Assembly: GCF_900089585.1 (NCBI RefSeq)
Contig: NZ_FLRH01000003.1
Location: forward strand, 3,548,501-3,612,500
From: Micromonospora sediminicola
GTDB lineage: Bacteria > Actinomycetota > Actinomycetes > Mycobacteriales > Micromonosporaceae
Length of the DNA: 64,000 nt
Direction: 5' to 3'
Both the position numbers and the translations under genes were made by a program. Position 1 is the stretch's first letter; each line of letters opens with the position of its first letter. The notes beneath the pieces are model-generated. The model saw only the letters and a program-made list of their open reading frames with translations. It had not been told where the DNA came from and made no database searches. Below, piece after piece: positions 15,698 to 24,662 of the stretch.

Positions 15698-17107
15698 TCA
15701 GGGGCGGGAGACGGGTTGGCCGCCGGTCCCGCCCTCGCCTTCACCCTCGCCACCGCCGGCGGGGGCGGTCGTGGTGGTGGTCTCGGTCGGCGTGGCAGGA
15801 TCGGTCGGCGTCGAGCTGGTGGCCGGCGGGCTGCTGGGCGCGGTCGGCGGCGTCGACGGGGCGCTCGACGGGCTGGGCTGGCCCGAGGCGCTCGGCGAGG
15901 CGCTCGGCGTCACCGAGGTGGACGCCGAGGGCTTGCCGCCCGGGCCGACCGGGCGGTAGGTGTAGTCGTCCTCGACCGTCGACGGCCCCTCGGTGACGGC
16001 GGTGTCGGCGACGGAGTTACTCGGCGCCACCGCGGGCGCCGTGGAATCGAGCTGGGTGGCCGGCGCCTCCGCGTCCTTGGCGGCGGCCACCAGCGCGCCC
16101 AGCGCGGTCACCGCCACCAGCACGGCGCCCAGTGCGCCGACCAGGGTGCCGCGACGACTGCGGCGGCGCGCCGGCGCGACCGCGGCGGCCGGCCGGGCGA
16201 CCGGCTGGTCGTCGCGGGTCCGCCCCGGCCCGGCCGCGCCGCGCAGGGCGACCGGCACCGTCGCGGCGGGCGACTCGGCGCGCGCCGCCCGGGCCGCGTC
16301 GGCCATCGCGGCGGCGCTCGGGTAGCGGTCGGCCGGGTCCTTCGCCAGCGCCCGGGCGACCAGCTCGCGCACCGCCGCCGGGATCTCCGCCGGCAGCTCC
16401 GGCGGCGCGTCGTCGAGGTGCCGCACCGCGACCTGGAGCGGGTTGTCCCCGGTGAACGGCGGGCTGCCGGTGAGGCAGCAGTAGGCGACCGCGCCGAGCG
16501 CGTAGACGTCCGTGGCGCCCGAGACGGGGCGGCCGGCGGCCTGCTCGGGGGCCATGTAGAGGGCGGTGCCGGGCACCGCGTTCGTGCTGGTGATGCTGGT
16601 GACGTTGGTCGACCGGGCCACCCCGAAGTCGACCAGGACCACCGTGCCGTCCTCCTGCACCAGCAGGTTGCTCGGCTTGACGTCGCGGTGGACGATGCCG
16701 CGGCCGTGCGCCCCGTGCAGCGCCTGGGCCACCTGGGCCACGATCGACATGGTCTCGGCGACCTCGAGCTGCCCGGCCGCCTCGATCCGCCGGGACAGCG
16801 GCTCACCGGCGACGAACTCCATGACCAGGTAGTCGGCCCGGCTGCCGTCGGGCAGTTCGTCCTCGCCGCAGTCGAACACCTGCACCACGCCGGGGTGGCG
16901 CAACGACGCCATGATCCGCGCCTCGGAGCGGAACCGGGCGATGAAGTCGGGATCGGAAACCAGCGCGGGAAGGAGCACCTTCACCGCGACCGGCCGACCG
17001 AGCACCAGGTCGGTGGCACGCCAGACGTCGCCCATGCCGCCGGTGGCGACACGGTCTTCCAGGCGGTACCGACCGCTGAGTACGACGTCGGAGGTGAGCA
17101 TTCCCAT
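15698..17107 (-). CDS. Membrane Ser/Thr protein kinase (PknB-like)
   Basis: 469 residues. The kinase domain (about 13-275) shows the Gly-rich loop ATGGMGDVW, VAVKVL with the catalytic Lys, HRDVKPSN, DFGVA and APEQ. After an Arg-rich juxtamembrane stretch comes one transmembrane helix (LVGALGAVLVAVTALGALV). The extracellular tail is low-complexity Pro/Ser/Thr ending in a Gly/Glu run, with no PASTA repeats. ATG 17107 is taken; a second ATG lies two codons inside. No substrate is evident. Confidence 0.88.
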   Translation of the reverse strand: MGMLTSDVVLSGRYRLEDRVATGGMGDVWRATDLVLGRPVAVKVLLPALVSDPDFIARFRSEARIMASLRHPGVVQVFDCGEDELPDGSRADYLVMEFVAGEPLSRRIEAAGQLEVAETMSIVAQVAQALHGAHGRGIVHRDVKPSNLLVQEDGTVVLVDFGVARSTNVTSITSTNAVPGTALYMAPEQAAGRPVSGATDVYALGAVAYCCLTGSPPFTGDNPLQVAVRHLDDAPPELPAEIPAAVRELVARALAKDPADRYPSAAAMADAARAARAESPAATVPVALRGAAGPGRTRDDQPVARPAAAVAPARRRSRRGTLVGALGAVLVAVTALGALVAAAKDAEAPATQLDSTAPAVAPSNSVADTAVTEGPSTVEDDYTYRPVGPGGKPSASTSVTPSASPSASGQPSPSSAPSTPPTAPSSPPATSSTPTDPATPTETTTTTAPAGGGEGEGEGGTGGQPVSRP

Positions 17108-17625
17108 ACCGTACCCACCGCGGCCCCGGAGTATTTCCCGCGATCTCTCCCGTCGCGGCCGGCGAGCGGTTCCGGCCCGATCATCCGAACGGCCGAGGCC
17201 GGTTTCGGCCGTGGGCGCACCGTGACCGACCGGGTACGATCGGCCAGAATGTGTCCGGACGGCGGCGGATGTCCGGCTCGGTGAGTCGGGAACCGCCCGT
17301 TTCCTCCGGATCGGCAGCGACCGGGCGGTGGTCTTCGTTACACCGACACGCCGATCCACTCGGTAGACATTTCTCTCCCTTTTCCCGGCTCTTCGTGGCT
17401 TGCCGGTCAGCGGGATCCCCTCCTAGCGTTGGCCCGGCTCCCGGCCGCCCCACGACGTCGGTACGGTATGTCCGCCGACGGCCGCGCTGCGCGGCAGTGT
17501 CCATGCGCATCGGTCCCGGGCCGGTGCCGATCAGCTCAGCGGGGGGCGGGGGTGCGAATGACGGTGCGGTGCCCCGCGTGGGCCGACGCCCGGCCGGCGA
17601 CCCCGGTTCCGCCGGGGCGGCGCCC
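17108..17625. other. 518-bp intergenic region between kinase and sigma factor
   Basis: No convincing gene. The region is less GC-rich in parts (17320-17400). A sigma-70-like promoter, TTGCCG (17400-17405) then 18 bp then TAGCGT (17424-17429), points toward the sigma factor and would give a leader of about 190 nt. A 23-codon ORF (17558-17629) after a G-rich stretch ends in a GTGA overlap with the sigma gene and could be a leader peptide. Confidence 0.4.
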
Positions 17626-18258
17626 GTGACCCCGGACCTGAACGAGGCGGTCGCCGCCGCGCGGGCGGGCGACGAGGAGGCGTTCCGTCACCTCTACCGC
17701 AGCCTCCAGCCGGCCCTGCTGCGCTACCTCACCGCCCTGGTCGGCGCCGACGCCGAGGACGTGGCGTCGGAGACCTGGCTGCAGATCTCGCGCGACCTGC
17801 CGTCGTTCACCGGCGGCGAGTTCCGGGCCTGGGCGGTGACCGTCGCCCGTAACCGGGCCATGGACCACCTGCGCCGGCAACGACGGCGACCCGCCGTGCC
17901 GGTGCCCGTGCAGGCCCTCAACGACCTGGCCTCGGACGCCGACACCGCCGACCGGGCGGGGGAGGCGATCGGCACCGAGAGCGCGCTGGCGCTGATCCGC
18001 ACGTTGCCGCCAGCCGAGGCCGAGGCGGTGATGCTGCGGGCCGTCATCGGCCTCGACGCGGAGACCGCCGGGCGGGTGCTGGGCCGGCGCGCCGGCGCGG
18101 TGCGTACCGCCGCCCACCGCGGGCTGCGCCGCCTGGCGGCGATGTTGGAGCGCTCGGCCGACGGCGTCCCGAACGGTGTCCGGGAGACGTCCGCGCCCCG
18201 CCCCCGCACCGACCGCCGCGCGCCGCACGCGCCCGAGGCCGAGCCGGCGGAGGGCTGA
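17626..18258 (+). CDS. RNA polymerase sigma factor, ECF-like
   Basis: 210 residues. Region 2 reads FRHLYRSLQPALLRYLTALVG, AEDVASETWLQI and FRAWAVTVARNRAMDHLRR. The region 4 area reads LIRTLPPAEAEAVMLRAVIGLDAETAGRVLGRRAGAVRTAAHRGLRRL. The basic C-terminal tail is disordered. GTG 17626 is assumed; earlier in-frame GTG codons exist. The next gene encodes a single-pass membrane protein 16 bp downstream, the usual place for an anti-sigma factor, so the pair may form a regulatory unit. Confidence 0.8.
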   Translation: MTPDLNEAVAAARAGDEEAFRHLYRSLQPALLRYLTALVGADAEDVASETWLQISRDLPSFTGGEFRAWAVTVARNRAMDHLRRQRRRPAVPVPVQALNDLASDADTADRAGEAIGTESALALIRTLPPAEAEAVMLRAVIGLDAETAGRVLGRRAGAVRTAAHRGLRRLAAMLERSADGVPNGVRETSAPRPRTDRRAPHAPEAEPAEG

Positions 18259-18274
18259 CGTGAGGAGAGACGGC

Positions 18275-19009
18275 ATGCACCCGCGCCGGCCCGACGACCG
18301 GGCGGAATCCGACCGCCTTCTCGACGCGGCACGCCTCGGCGCGCCGGCGCCCGACGACGGCGATCCCCTGATCCGGCTGCTCGCCGCCGCGGCCGCCCCG
18401 GCCTCCGCCGACGAACTCGCCGGCGAGGAACGGGCACTCGCCGCGTTCCGGGCCGCCCGCGCGGCGCCCCCGCCGGCCCCCGCGCCACGCGCCCGCCGGC
18501 GTCTCCGGGTCGCCGCCGCGCTGTCCGGGCTCGCCGCCACCGCGGTCGCCGGGGTGGCCTTCGCGGCCGTGGGTCTCGACCGGAACCAGGAGCCGACGGC
18601 CCCGCCGGTACCGACCACGGCGGGCCCGTCCGGCGCCGGCCCGTCCGGCGCCGGCCCGTCGCGACCGGCCCCCAGCACCCCGACCGGTGAGGCGTCCGGC
18701 GCGGCGACGTCCCCGGCGCCGCCGCCGCCGTCGCGCTCGGCCACCGCGCCGCCGGTCGACCGCCGGCTCGCCGGTCACTGCCGCGCCTATCTGGCGAAGC
18801 CGGAGCCGCAGCGCGCCAAGGCCCTGACCACCCCCGGCTTCGCCGAGCTGGTGGCCGCCGCCGGTGGCGCCGACCGGGTCGAGGGCTACTGCCGGGCGCT
18901 GGAGCCGTCGGCTGCCGGGAAGCCGCCCAAGCCCAAGCCCACCCCGGAGTCGAAGTCGAAGTCGAAGCCTCCGGGCCCGCCCGACGACGAGGACGACGAC
19001 CAGGACTGA
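18275..19009 (+). CDS. Single-pass membrane protein, possible anti-sigma partner
   Basis: 244 residues. A cytoplasmic N-terminal ~90 residues of acidic, Ala-rich helices, one transmembrane helix (VAAALSGLAATAVAGVAFAA), then a Pro/Ser/Thr/Gly-rich extracellular region and a Lys/Pro then Asp-rich tail. A conserved-looking patch, CRAYLAKPEPQRAKALTTPGF, lies near residue 170. ATG 18275 has GAGGAGA 5 nt upstream. No zinc-binding anti-sigma (ZAS) motif is present, so the anti-sigma role rests only on position after the sigma gene. Confidence 0.65.
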   Translation: MHPRRPDDRAESDRLLDAARLGAPAPDDGDPLIRLLAAAAAPASADELAGEERALAAFRAARAAPPPAPAPRARRRLRVAAALSGLAATAVAGVAFAAVGLDRNQEPTAPPVPTTAGPSGAGPSGAGPSRPAPSTPTGEASGAATSPAPPPPSRSATAPPVDRRLAGHCRAYLAKPEPQRAKALTTPGFAELVAAAGGADRVEGYCRALEPSAAGKPPKPKPTPESKSKSKPPGPPDDEDDDQD

Positions 19010-19167
19010 GCGTCCGGCGCAATCGGATTCCGGACAAAATTTCATCTTCCCGGGCGCGCGAAATCCGTCTGCTAGACAGAGGATGGGGGGACGCGCGGAC
19101 CCGTGCCGAACCCGGCCGGGTCCCGGGCGACAACGACGTCGTCCGTCTCCGGGAGAGGAGCCGTCAC

Positions 19168-20403
19168 GTGGTGATGTCGCCGGAGCTGGACCGGGTCACC
19201 GTCCTGGGGGACGAGGCCGCGGCCCGCGGGCATCTGGCCCGCATCTGCTTCAAGACCGGGCCACCCACGCTCACCGGCGTCGAACTGGAATGGACCGTGC
19301 ACGACGCCGCGGACCCGACCCGTCGGGTCGACCGCGAGCGACTGCGCGAGGCGTTGGGACGGCACAGCCCCGTCACCGTCGACCCCACCAGCCCGGCCGA
19401 CGAGCTCCGGCGCGGCGGTACCGTGACCGTGGAGCCCGGCGGGCAGGTGGAGATCTCCGCCGCGGCGCGACCGTCGGTCGCCGCGCTCATCCTGGCCACC
19501 GAGGCCGACGTCGCCGAGCTGCGCGCCCTGCTGGACGCCGCCGGACTGGTGCTGGGACGCACCGGGATGGATCCCTGGCGGTCCCCGCGACCGGTCGTGG
19601 AAACTCCGCGCTACCGCGCCATGCGCCGCGTCTTCGACCGGCGGGGCCCGGCCGGGCGGGCCATGATGTACAGCACGGCCGGGCTCCAGGTCTGCCTGGA
19701 CGTCGGCGAGCCCGGGCAGGTGGCCGAGCGGTGGGCCACCGCGCACGCCGTCGGGCCACCGCTGCTGGCCGCCTTCGCCACCGCCGACCGGCACGCCGGC
19801 CGGCGCACCGGTTGGGTGTCCGCCCGGATGGCCGCCTGGCTGGCCATCGACCCGGCGCGTACCCGCCCGGTCTGGTCACCGGGCCGCGCCGACCGTGACC
19901 CGGTGGCGGCCTGGACCGAGTACGCGCTGGCCGCGCCGCTGCTCTGCGTCCGTGACGACGGCCCGGACTGGTCCACGCCGCCGGGCGTCACCTTCGCCGA
20001 CTGGCTGGCCGGGGCGCTCGACCGCCCACCCACCACCGACGACCTCGACTACCACCTCAGCACGCTGTTCCCGCCGGTGCGCCCGCGCGGCTACCTCGAG
20101 CTGCGCTATCTGGACGCCCAGCCCGGGCGGGAGTGGACCGTACCGCTGGCGGTGCTGGCCGCGCTCTTCGCCGACCCGGCGACCACCAGGCAGGCGCTGG
20201 CCGCGGCCGGGCCGGTGGCCGACCGGTGGAGCGCGGCGGCCCGGCGCGGGTTGGCCGAGCGCCCGCTGGCGACCGCCGCGGCGACCCTGTTCGACCTGGC
20301 CCTCGCGGCCCTGCCCCGGCTCGACCTGCCGGCCGGGCTGCACGACGAGATCGACCGAGAGATCCGGCGGCGCCGTGCCGTCGCGGAGAGGGGACACCGG
20401 TGA
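19168..20403 (+). CDS. egtA: Ergothioneine biosynthesis glutamate-cysteine ligase EgtA
   Basis: 411 residues of the GCS2 glutamate-cysteine ligase family. GVELEWTVHD near the N-terminus and EPGGQVEIS are the ATP/glutamate-binding signatures; MYSTAGLQVCLD and the RGYLELRYLDAQPG segment follow. It makes gamma-glutamylcysteine, the sulfur donor for EgtB. GTG 19168 follows GGGAGAGGAG; a TAGACA box (19073-19078) is a candidate -10. It is the first gene of egtABCD and overlaps egtB by 4 bp. Confidence 0.92.
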   Translation: MVMSPELDRVTVLGDEAAARGHLARICFKTGPPTLTGVELEWTVHDAADPTRRVDRERLREALGRHSPVTVDPTSPADELRRGGTVTVEPGGQVEISAAARPSVAALILATEADVAELRALLDAAGLVLGRTGMDPWRSPRPVVETPRYRAMRRVFDRRGPAGRAMMYSTAGLQVCLDVGEPGQVAERWATAHAVGPPLLAAFATADRHAGRRTGWVSARMAAWLAIDPARTRPVWSPGRADRDPVAAWTEYALAAPLLCVRDDGPDWSTPPGVTFADWLAGALDRPPTTDDLDYHLSTLFPPVRPRGYLELRYLDAQPGREWTVPLAVLAALFADPATTRQALAAAGPVADRWSAAARRGLAERPLATAAATLFDLALAALPRLDLPAGLHDEIDREIRRRRAVAERGHR

Positions 20404-21728
20404 CCACGACCGAGCGCCCGGGTACGGACGCCGAGCAGCTGCGCGGCCGGATCGCCGCGGAGTTGGAGCGCACCCGCGCCCGCACCGCCCTGCTGACCGA
20501 CGCGGTGGACGACGACGACCTGGTCCGGCAGCACTCCACACTCATGTCGCCGCTGGTCTGGGACCTGGCGCACGTGGGCAACCAGGAGGAGCTGTGGCTC
20601 GTCCGCGACGTCGGCGGCCGTGAGCCCGTGCGCCGCGACATCGACGACCTCTACGACGCCTTCAAACAACCGCGCAAGGACCGGCCCGCGCTGCCGCTGC
20701 TGCCCCCGGCCGAGGCGCGTGCCTACGTGCGCACGGTCCGGGACAAGGTCCACGACCTGCTCGACGGCATCAGCTTCACCGACCGCCGGCTGGTCGAGGA
20801 CGGTTTCGCGTTCGGCATGATCGTGCAGCACGAGCAGCAGCACGACGAGACCATGCTCGCCACCCACCAACTGCGTGCCGGAGCGCCGGTGCTGGACGCC
20901 CCGCCCCCACCCGAGCCCCGGACCCGGGTCGGCGGGGAGGTGCTGGTGCCGGCCGGCCCGTTCACCATGGGCACCTCGACCGACCCGTGGGCGCTGGACA
21001 ACGAGCGGCCCGCGCACACGGTCGACCTGCCCGCGTACGCCATCGACGCGGCGCCGGTCACCAACGGGCAGTACCGCGCGTTCATCGCCGACGGCGGCTA
21101 CGACGAGCCGCGTTGGTGGAGCGAGGCCGGTTGGCGGCACCGGGTCGAGGCGGACCTGAGCGCGCCGCTGCACTGGCGGCGCGACGGCGACGGGTGGGCG
21201 TACCGCCGGTTCGGCCGCTGGTCCACGGTCCGCGACGACGAGCCGGTGGTGCACGTCTGCTGGTACGAGGCCCAGGCGTACGCGGCCTGGGCGGGCCGGC
21301 GGCTGCCCACCGAGGCGGAGTGGGAGAAGGCCGCCCGGTGGGATCCGGCGACCGGCCGCTCCCGCCGCTACCCGTGGGGCGACCAGGACCCGACCACCGA
21401 CCACGCCAACCTCGGCCAGCGGCACCTGTGGCCGGCGCCGGTCGGCGCGTACCCGGACGGCGCCTCGCCGCTCGGCGTGCACCAGCTCGTCGGCGACGTG
21501 TGGGAGTGGACGTCGTCCGCGTTCCGCGGGCATCCGGGATTCACCGCGTTCCCCTACCGGGAATACTCGGAGGTCTTCTTCGGCGACGACCACCGGGTGC
21601 TGCGCGGCGGCTCGTTCGGCACCGACCGGGCCGCCTGCCGGGGCACGTTCCGCAACTGGGACTACCCGATCCGGCGGCAGATCTTCAGCGGATTCCGCTG
21701 TGCCCGCGACGCCGGCGGAGAGGAGTGA
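20400..21728 (+). CDS. egtB: Hercynine oxygenase EgtB (sulfoxide synthase)
   Basis: 442 residues. The N-terminal DinB-like domain carries the iron ligands: His58 in DLAHVGN and the HX3HXE set His144/His148 in QHEQQHDE. The C-terminal formylglycine-generating-type domain has GPFTMGTS, PVTNGQYRAF, RRLPTEAEWEKAAR, VWEWTSSAF and LRGGSF. It joins gamma-glutamylcysteine to hercynine using O2. GTG 20400 overlaps the egtA stop. Confidence 0.95.
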   Translation: MTTTERPGTDAEQLRGRIAAELERTRARTALLTDAVDDDDLVRQHSTLMSPLVWDLAHVGNQEELWLVRDVGGREPVRRDIDDLYDAFKQPRKDRPALPLLPPAEARAYVRTVRDKVHDLLDGISFTDRRLVEDGFAFGMIVQHEQQHDETMLATHQLRAGAPVLDAPPPPEPRTRVGGEVLVPAGPFTMGTSTDPWALDNERPAHTVDLPAYAIDAAPVTNGQYRAFIADGGYDEPRWWSEAGWRHRVEADLSAPLHWRRDGDGWAYRRFGRWSTVRDDEPVVHVCWYEAQAYAAWAGRRLPTEAEWEKAARWDPATGRSRRYPWGDQDPTTDHANLGQRHLWPAPVGAYPDGASPLGVHQLVGDVWEWTSSAFRGHPGFTAFPYREYSEVFFGDDHRVLRGGSFGTDRAACRGTFRNWDYPIRRQIFSGFRCARDAGGEE

Positions 21729-21737
21729 GCCGGCCCG

Positions 21738-22484
21738 ATGTGCCGCCACCTCGCGTACCTCGGTCCACCGGTGCCCCTGGGGAGCCTCCTGTTCGACCCG
21801 CCGTACGGGCTGCTGCGACAGTCCTGGGCGCCGCGGGACATGCGCGGCGGCGGCACCATCAACGCCGACGGCTTCGGCGTCGGCTGGTACCCGGGCGGCG
21901 GCGACCCGGTCCGCTACCGGCGGGCCCAGCCGATGTGGAGCGACACCACCCTGCCGGAGCTGGCCGCCGTGACGTCGACCGGGGCGGTGCTGGCCGCCGT
22001 CCGCTCCGCCACGGTGGGGATGCCGCTGCACGAGACCGCCGCCGCGCCGTTCGCCGAGGGGCGCTGGCTGTTCAGCCACAACGGCGTGGTGCGCGGCTGG
22101 CCGGACAGCCTCGTCCCGCTGGCCGAGGGTCTGCCCGTGCGTGACCTGCTCACGTTGGAGGTGCCCACCGACTCGGCCCTGCTCTGGGCGCTGGTCCGGC
22201 ACCGGCTGCGCGGCGGCGCGGCGCTCGACGAGGCGGTGGCCGACACCGTCGCGGCGGTCGCCGCGGCCGCTCCCGGCTCCCGGCTGAACCTGCTGCTCAC
22301 CGACGGCACGACGGTCGTCGCCAGCGTGGCCGGGCACGCGCTGTCCGTACGACGCGGGCCGGGTTCGGTCCTGCTGGCCTCCGAACCGTTCGACGACCAC
22401 CCCGACTGGCAGCCGGTGCCGGACGGGCGGCTCGTGGTGGCCACCACGGCCGGGCTCGACATCCGGGAACCGACCACCGCCTGA
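21738..22484 (+). CDS. egtC: Gamma-glutamyl-hercynylcysteine sulfoxide hydrolase EgtC
   Basis: 248 residues. Class II amidotransferase fold with the nucleophile Cys2 (MCRHLAYLG) exposed after Met removal, then NADGFGVGWY, FSHNGVVRGW and the DSALLWALV segment. It removes the gamma-glutamyl group from the EgtB product. It starts 9 bp after egtB with GAGAGGAG upstream. Confidence 0.94.
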   Translation: MCRHLAYLGPPVPLGSLLFDPPYGLLRQSWAPRDMRGGGTINADGFGVGWYPGGGDPVRYRRAQPMWSDTTLPELAAVTSTGAVLAAVRSATVGMPLHETAAAPFAEGRWLFSHNGVVRGWPDSLVPLAEGLPVRDLLTLEVPTDSALLWALVRHRLRGGAALDEAVADTVAAVAAAAPGSRLNLLLTDGTTVVASVAGHALSVRRGPGSVLLASEPFDDHPDWQPVPDGRLVVATTAGLDIREPTTA

Positions 22485-22521
22485 CCGGCCGATTCCACCG
22501 GTAGGACAGAGAGGACACGTG

Positions 22522-23487
22522 ATGGGCGCGGAACCGCTGGAGATCCACCTGGAGGAGCAGGACCTCGACCGAGGGCTGCGGGAGGACGTACGGGTCGGGC
22601 TGAGCGCCGCACCGAAGTGGCTGCCGCCGAAGTGGTTCTACGACGCCCGGGGCAGCGAGCTGTTCGAGGAGATCACCCGCCTGCCGGAGTACTACCCGAC
22701 CCGGGCCGAGCGGGCGATCCTCGCCGCGCACGCCGACGACGTCGCCACGACCACCGGGGCGAAGACGCTGATCGAGCTGGGGTCGGGCTCGTCGGAGAAG
22801 ACCCGGCTGCTGTTGGACGCGTTCACCCGGCACGGCGACCTGGGCACCTTCGTGCCGTTGGACGTCTCGGTCAGCGCCCTGCGGCAGTCCACCGAGCAGA
22901 TCGCCGCCGCGTACCCGGGATTGCGGGTGCGGGGGATCGTCGGTGACTTCACCCGCCACCTGGACCGGCTGCCCACCGGTGGCCGGCGCCTGGTGGCGTT
23001 CCTCGGCGGCACGATCGGCAACCTGCTGCCGGTGGAGCGGGCCGAGTTCCTCACCGCGATGCGCGCGGCGCTGGAGGCCGGCGACTGGCTGCTGGTCGGC
23101 ACCGACCTGGTCAAGGACCCGGCCGTGGTGGTGCCCGCCTACGACGACGCGGCGGGCGTGACGGCCGAGTTCAACCGCAACGTGCTCCGCGTGATCAACC
23201 GGGAGCTGGGCGCGGACTTCGACCTCGGCGCGTTCCGCCACGTGGCGCGCTGGGACCCGGAGCGGGAGTGGATCGAGATGCGGTTGCGCGCCGAGCGTCC
23301 GACCCGGGCGCGGGTGCTCGACCTGGACGTGGCGTTCGCCGAGGGTGAGGAGCTGCGCACCGAGGTCTCGGCGAAGTTTCGCCCGGAGGGGATCGCGACC
23401 GAGCTGACTGCCGCCGGGTTCGACCGGCAGGCGTTCTGGACCGACCCCGACGGCCTGTTCGGGGTGAGCCTGGCCCGGGCCGACTGA
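22522..23487 (+). CDS. egtD: L-histidine N-alpha-methyltransferase EgtD
   Basis: 321 residues. SAM-dependent, with LIELGSGSSEKTRLLL (SAM-binding loop), VPLDVS, FLGGTIGNL and GTDLVKDP, all family signatures. It trimethylates histidine to hercynine, the first committed step. The ATG at 22522 has GAGAGG 7 nt upstream; GTG 22519 is equally in frame. It ends the cluster; no egtE beta-lyase gene follows. Confidence 0.95.
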   Translation: MGAEPLEIHLEEQDLDRGLREDVRVGLSAAPKWLPPKWFYDARGSELFEEITRLPEYYPTRAERAILAAHADDVATTTGAKTLIELGSGSSEKTRLLLDAFTRHGDLGTFVPLDVSVSALRQSTEQIAAAYPGLRVRGIVGDFTRHLDRLPTGGRRLVAFLGGTIGNLLPVERAEFLTAMRAALEAGDWLLVGTDLVKDPAVVVPAYDDAAGVTAEFNRNVLRVINRELGADFDLGAFRHVARWDPEREWIEMRLRAERPTRARVLDLDVAFAEGEELRTEVSAKFRPEGIATELTAAGFDRQAFWTDPDGLFGVSLARAD

Positions 23488-23541
23488 GGCCGCGACCACA
23501 CCCGGCGACCGGGCCCGCGGGTGATCGGCTAGGCTGGCGGC

Positions 23542-23662
23542 GCGAAGGGGAGTAGCCCCCAATGTCGTGGTCGACACACTGGTGCGTTCCGCATCCGGCC
23601 ACGCGGCCTCGGTTCCCGGGGCGGGCGAGACCTTCGACTCAGGCTGTCGCAGCCGGGTCGAG
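23542..23662 (+). promoter_or_regulatory. Manganese riboswitch, yybP-ykoY type
   Basis: The transcript leader holds the hallmark GGGGAGTAGCCCCC (23547-23560) and, about 70 nt on, GGGCGAGACCTTCGACTC. These match the conserved loops of the yybP-ykoY Mn2+ riboswitch as I know it. It lies directly upstream of a TMEM165/GDT1-type Mn exporter. TAGGCT (23530-23535) is the likely -10. Downstream, TCCCG (23680-23684) pairs with CGGGA (23692-23696), and CCT can pair with the AGG of the ribosome-binding site. This suggests control of translation initiation. Confidence 0.85.
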
Positions 23663-23704
23663 GGCGCCCCTGTCTCTCCTCCCGGCTTGATCGGGAAGGT
23701 TCAC

Positions 23705-24292
23705 ATGGAGGGTTTCCTCGTCGCGCTGGTGGTCAGCTTCGGCGTCATCTTCGTCGCCGAGCTGGGGGACAAGTCCCAGCTCATGGCCCTGACGTTCGCC
23801 ACGCGTTTCCGGCCCGTGCCGGTGCTCATCGGCATCACGATCGCCACAGCGGTCGTCCACCTCGCCTCGGTGGCCATCGGCTACGGCCTGAACGCGGCCC
23901 TGCCCACCGGGTGGATCTCGCTCATCGCCGGCCTGGCGTTCCTCGGCTTCGGCGCCTGGACGCTGCGCGGCGACAAGCTGACCGAGGAGGAGAAGCGCAA
24001 GGTCGAGCGCAGCACCAAGTCGGCGATCGTCGCGGTCGGTGTGGCGTTCTTCCTGGCCGAGCTGGGTGACAAGACCATGCTCGCCACCATCACGTTGGCG
24101 ACCAAGTACGGCTGGTTCGGCACCTGGCTCGGGTCGACGCTCGGCATGGTCGCCGCGGACGCGTTGGCGATCCTGGTGGGCCGGATGCTCGGCCGGCACC
24201 TGCCGGAACGGGCGATCCGCTACGGCGCCGCCGTGCTCTTCGCCATCTGCGGCCTGTGGCTGGTCTTCGAGGCGATCAGGGAGCTGAACTGA
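23705..24292 (+). CDS. TMEM165/GDT1 (UPF0016) family Mn2+ exporter
   Basis: 195 residues, about six transmembrane helices in two inverted halves. Each half has the family signature: AELGDKSQLM near residue 20 and AELGDKTMLA near residue 120. A charged loop (KLTEEEKRKVERSTK) separates them. Homologues such as MneA/GDT1 export Mn2+ (or Ca2+). Placement behind a Mn2+ riboswitch supports manganese efflux. ATG 23705 is preceded by GGGAAGG, which can be masked by the riboswitch hairpin. Confidence 0.9.
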   Translation: MEGFLVALVVSFGVIFVAELGDKSQLMALTFATRFRPVPVLIGITIATAVVHLASVAIGYGLNAALPTGWISLIAGLAFLGFGAWTLRGDKLTEEEKRKVERSTKSAIVAVGVAFFLAELGDKTMLATITLATKYGWFGTWLGSTLGMVAADALAILVGRMLGRHLPERAIRYGAAVLFAICGLWLVFEAIRELN

Positions 24293-24399
24293 CGCCGGTG
24301 GCGTTCGGATGATCGGGCCCGGTCCCGGTGGGTAAGTGTCCGGGAGGCGGCGCCGTGGCGCGCCGCCGCCAGGATTCGGACGACCGGGAGGTTCCGCGC

Positions 24400-24606
24400 A
24401 TGAGCAGGCACGACGAGCCCAACGAGTACGGCTTCGCAGGCGGTGCGACCGCCCCGGAGCCGCCGGCCGGCGGACGCGCGGACGAGCGGGACCGCGCCGA
24501 GCAGGTCGCGGTGCCCGGTGACGATCTGACCGAGCCGGTCGCCGACGCGCTCGAGGAGGAGACCCAGGACGAGCGCGAGGCCCGTCCGGCCGAGCGCCGG
24601 CGCTGA
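24400..24606 (+). CDS. Small acidic hypothetical protein, 68 aa
   Basis: A very hydrophilic, Glu/Asp/Arg/Ala-rich protein with no hydrophobic core, probably disordered. ATG 24400 is preceded by CGGGAGG at a good distance. An upstream in-frame start at 24328 lacks a ribosome-binding site. It sits alone between the Mn exporter and the nhaA terminator. No function can be given. Confidence 0.6.
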   Translation: MSRHDEPNEYGFAGGATAPEPPAGGRADERDRAEQVAVPGDDLTEPVADALEEETQDEREARPAERRR

Positions 24607-24615
24607 CGCCCGCGA

Positions 24616-24654
24616 CGCCGGCCGTCGATCCCGCACCGGGGTCGGCGGCCGGCG
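24616..24654. terminator. Terminator hairpin between convergent genes
   Basis: 17-nt arms (CGCCGGCCGTCGATCCC and GGGGTCGGCGGCCGGCG) pair throughout with G-T wobbles around a 5-nt loop, between the small acidic gene and nhaA. Confidence 0.7.
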
Positions 24655-24662
24655 CCTTCGCG

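Noticed and set aside
17181..17510. Minus-strand 109-residue ORF in the kinase-sigma gap
   Set aside because: Poor third-position GC pattern, no ribosome-binding site and no recognisable domain.
17468..17629. Plus-strand ORF before the sigma factor gene
   Set aside because: Composition is unlike real genes (Arg/Pro/Cys-rich) and it has no convincing ribosome-binding site at its first ATG. The inner 23-codon frame remains only a weak leader-peptide possibility.
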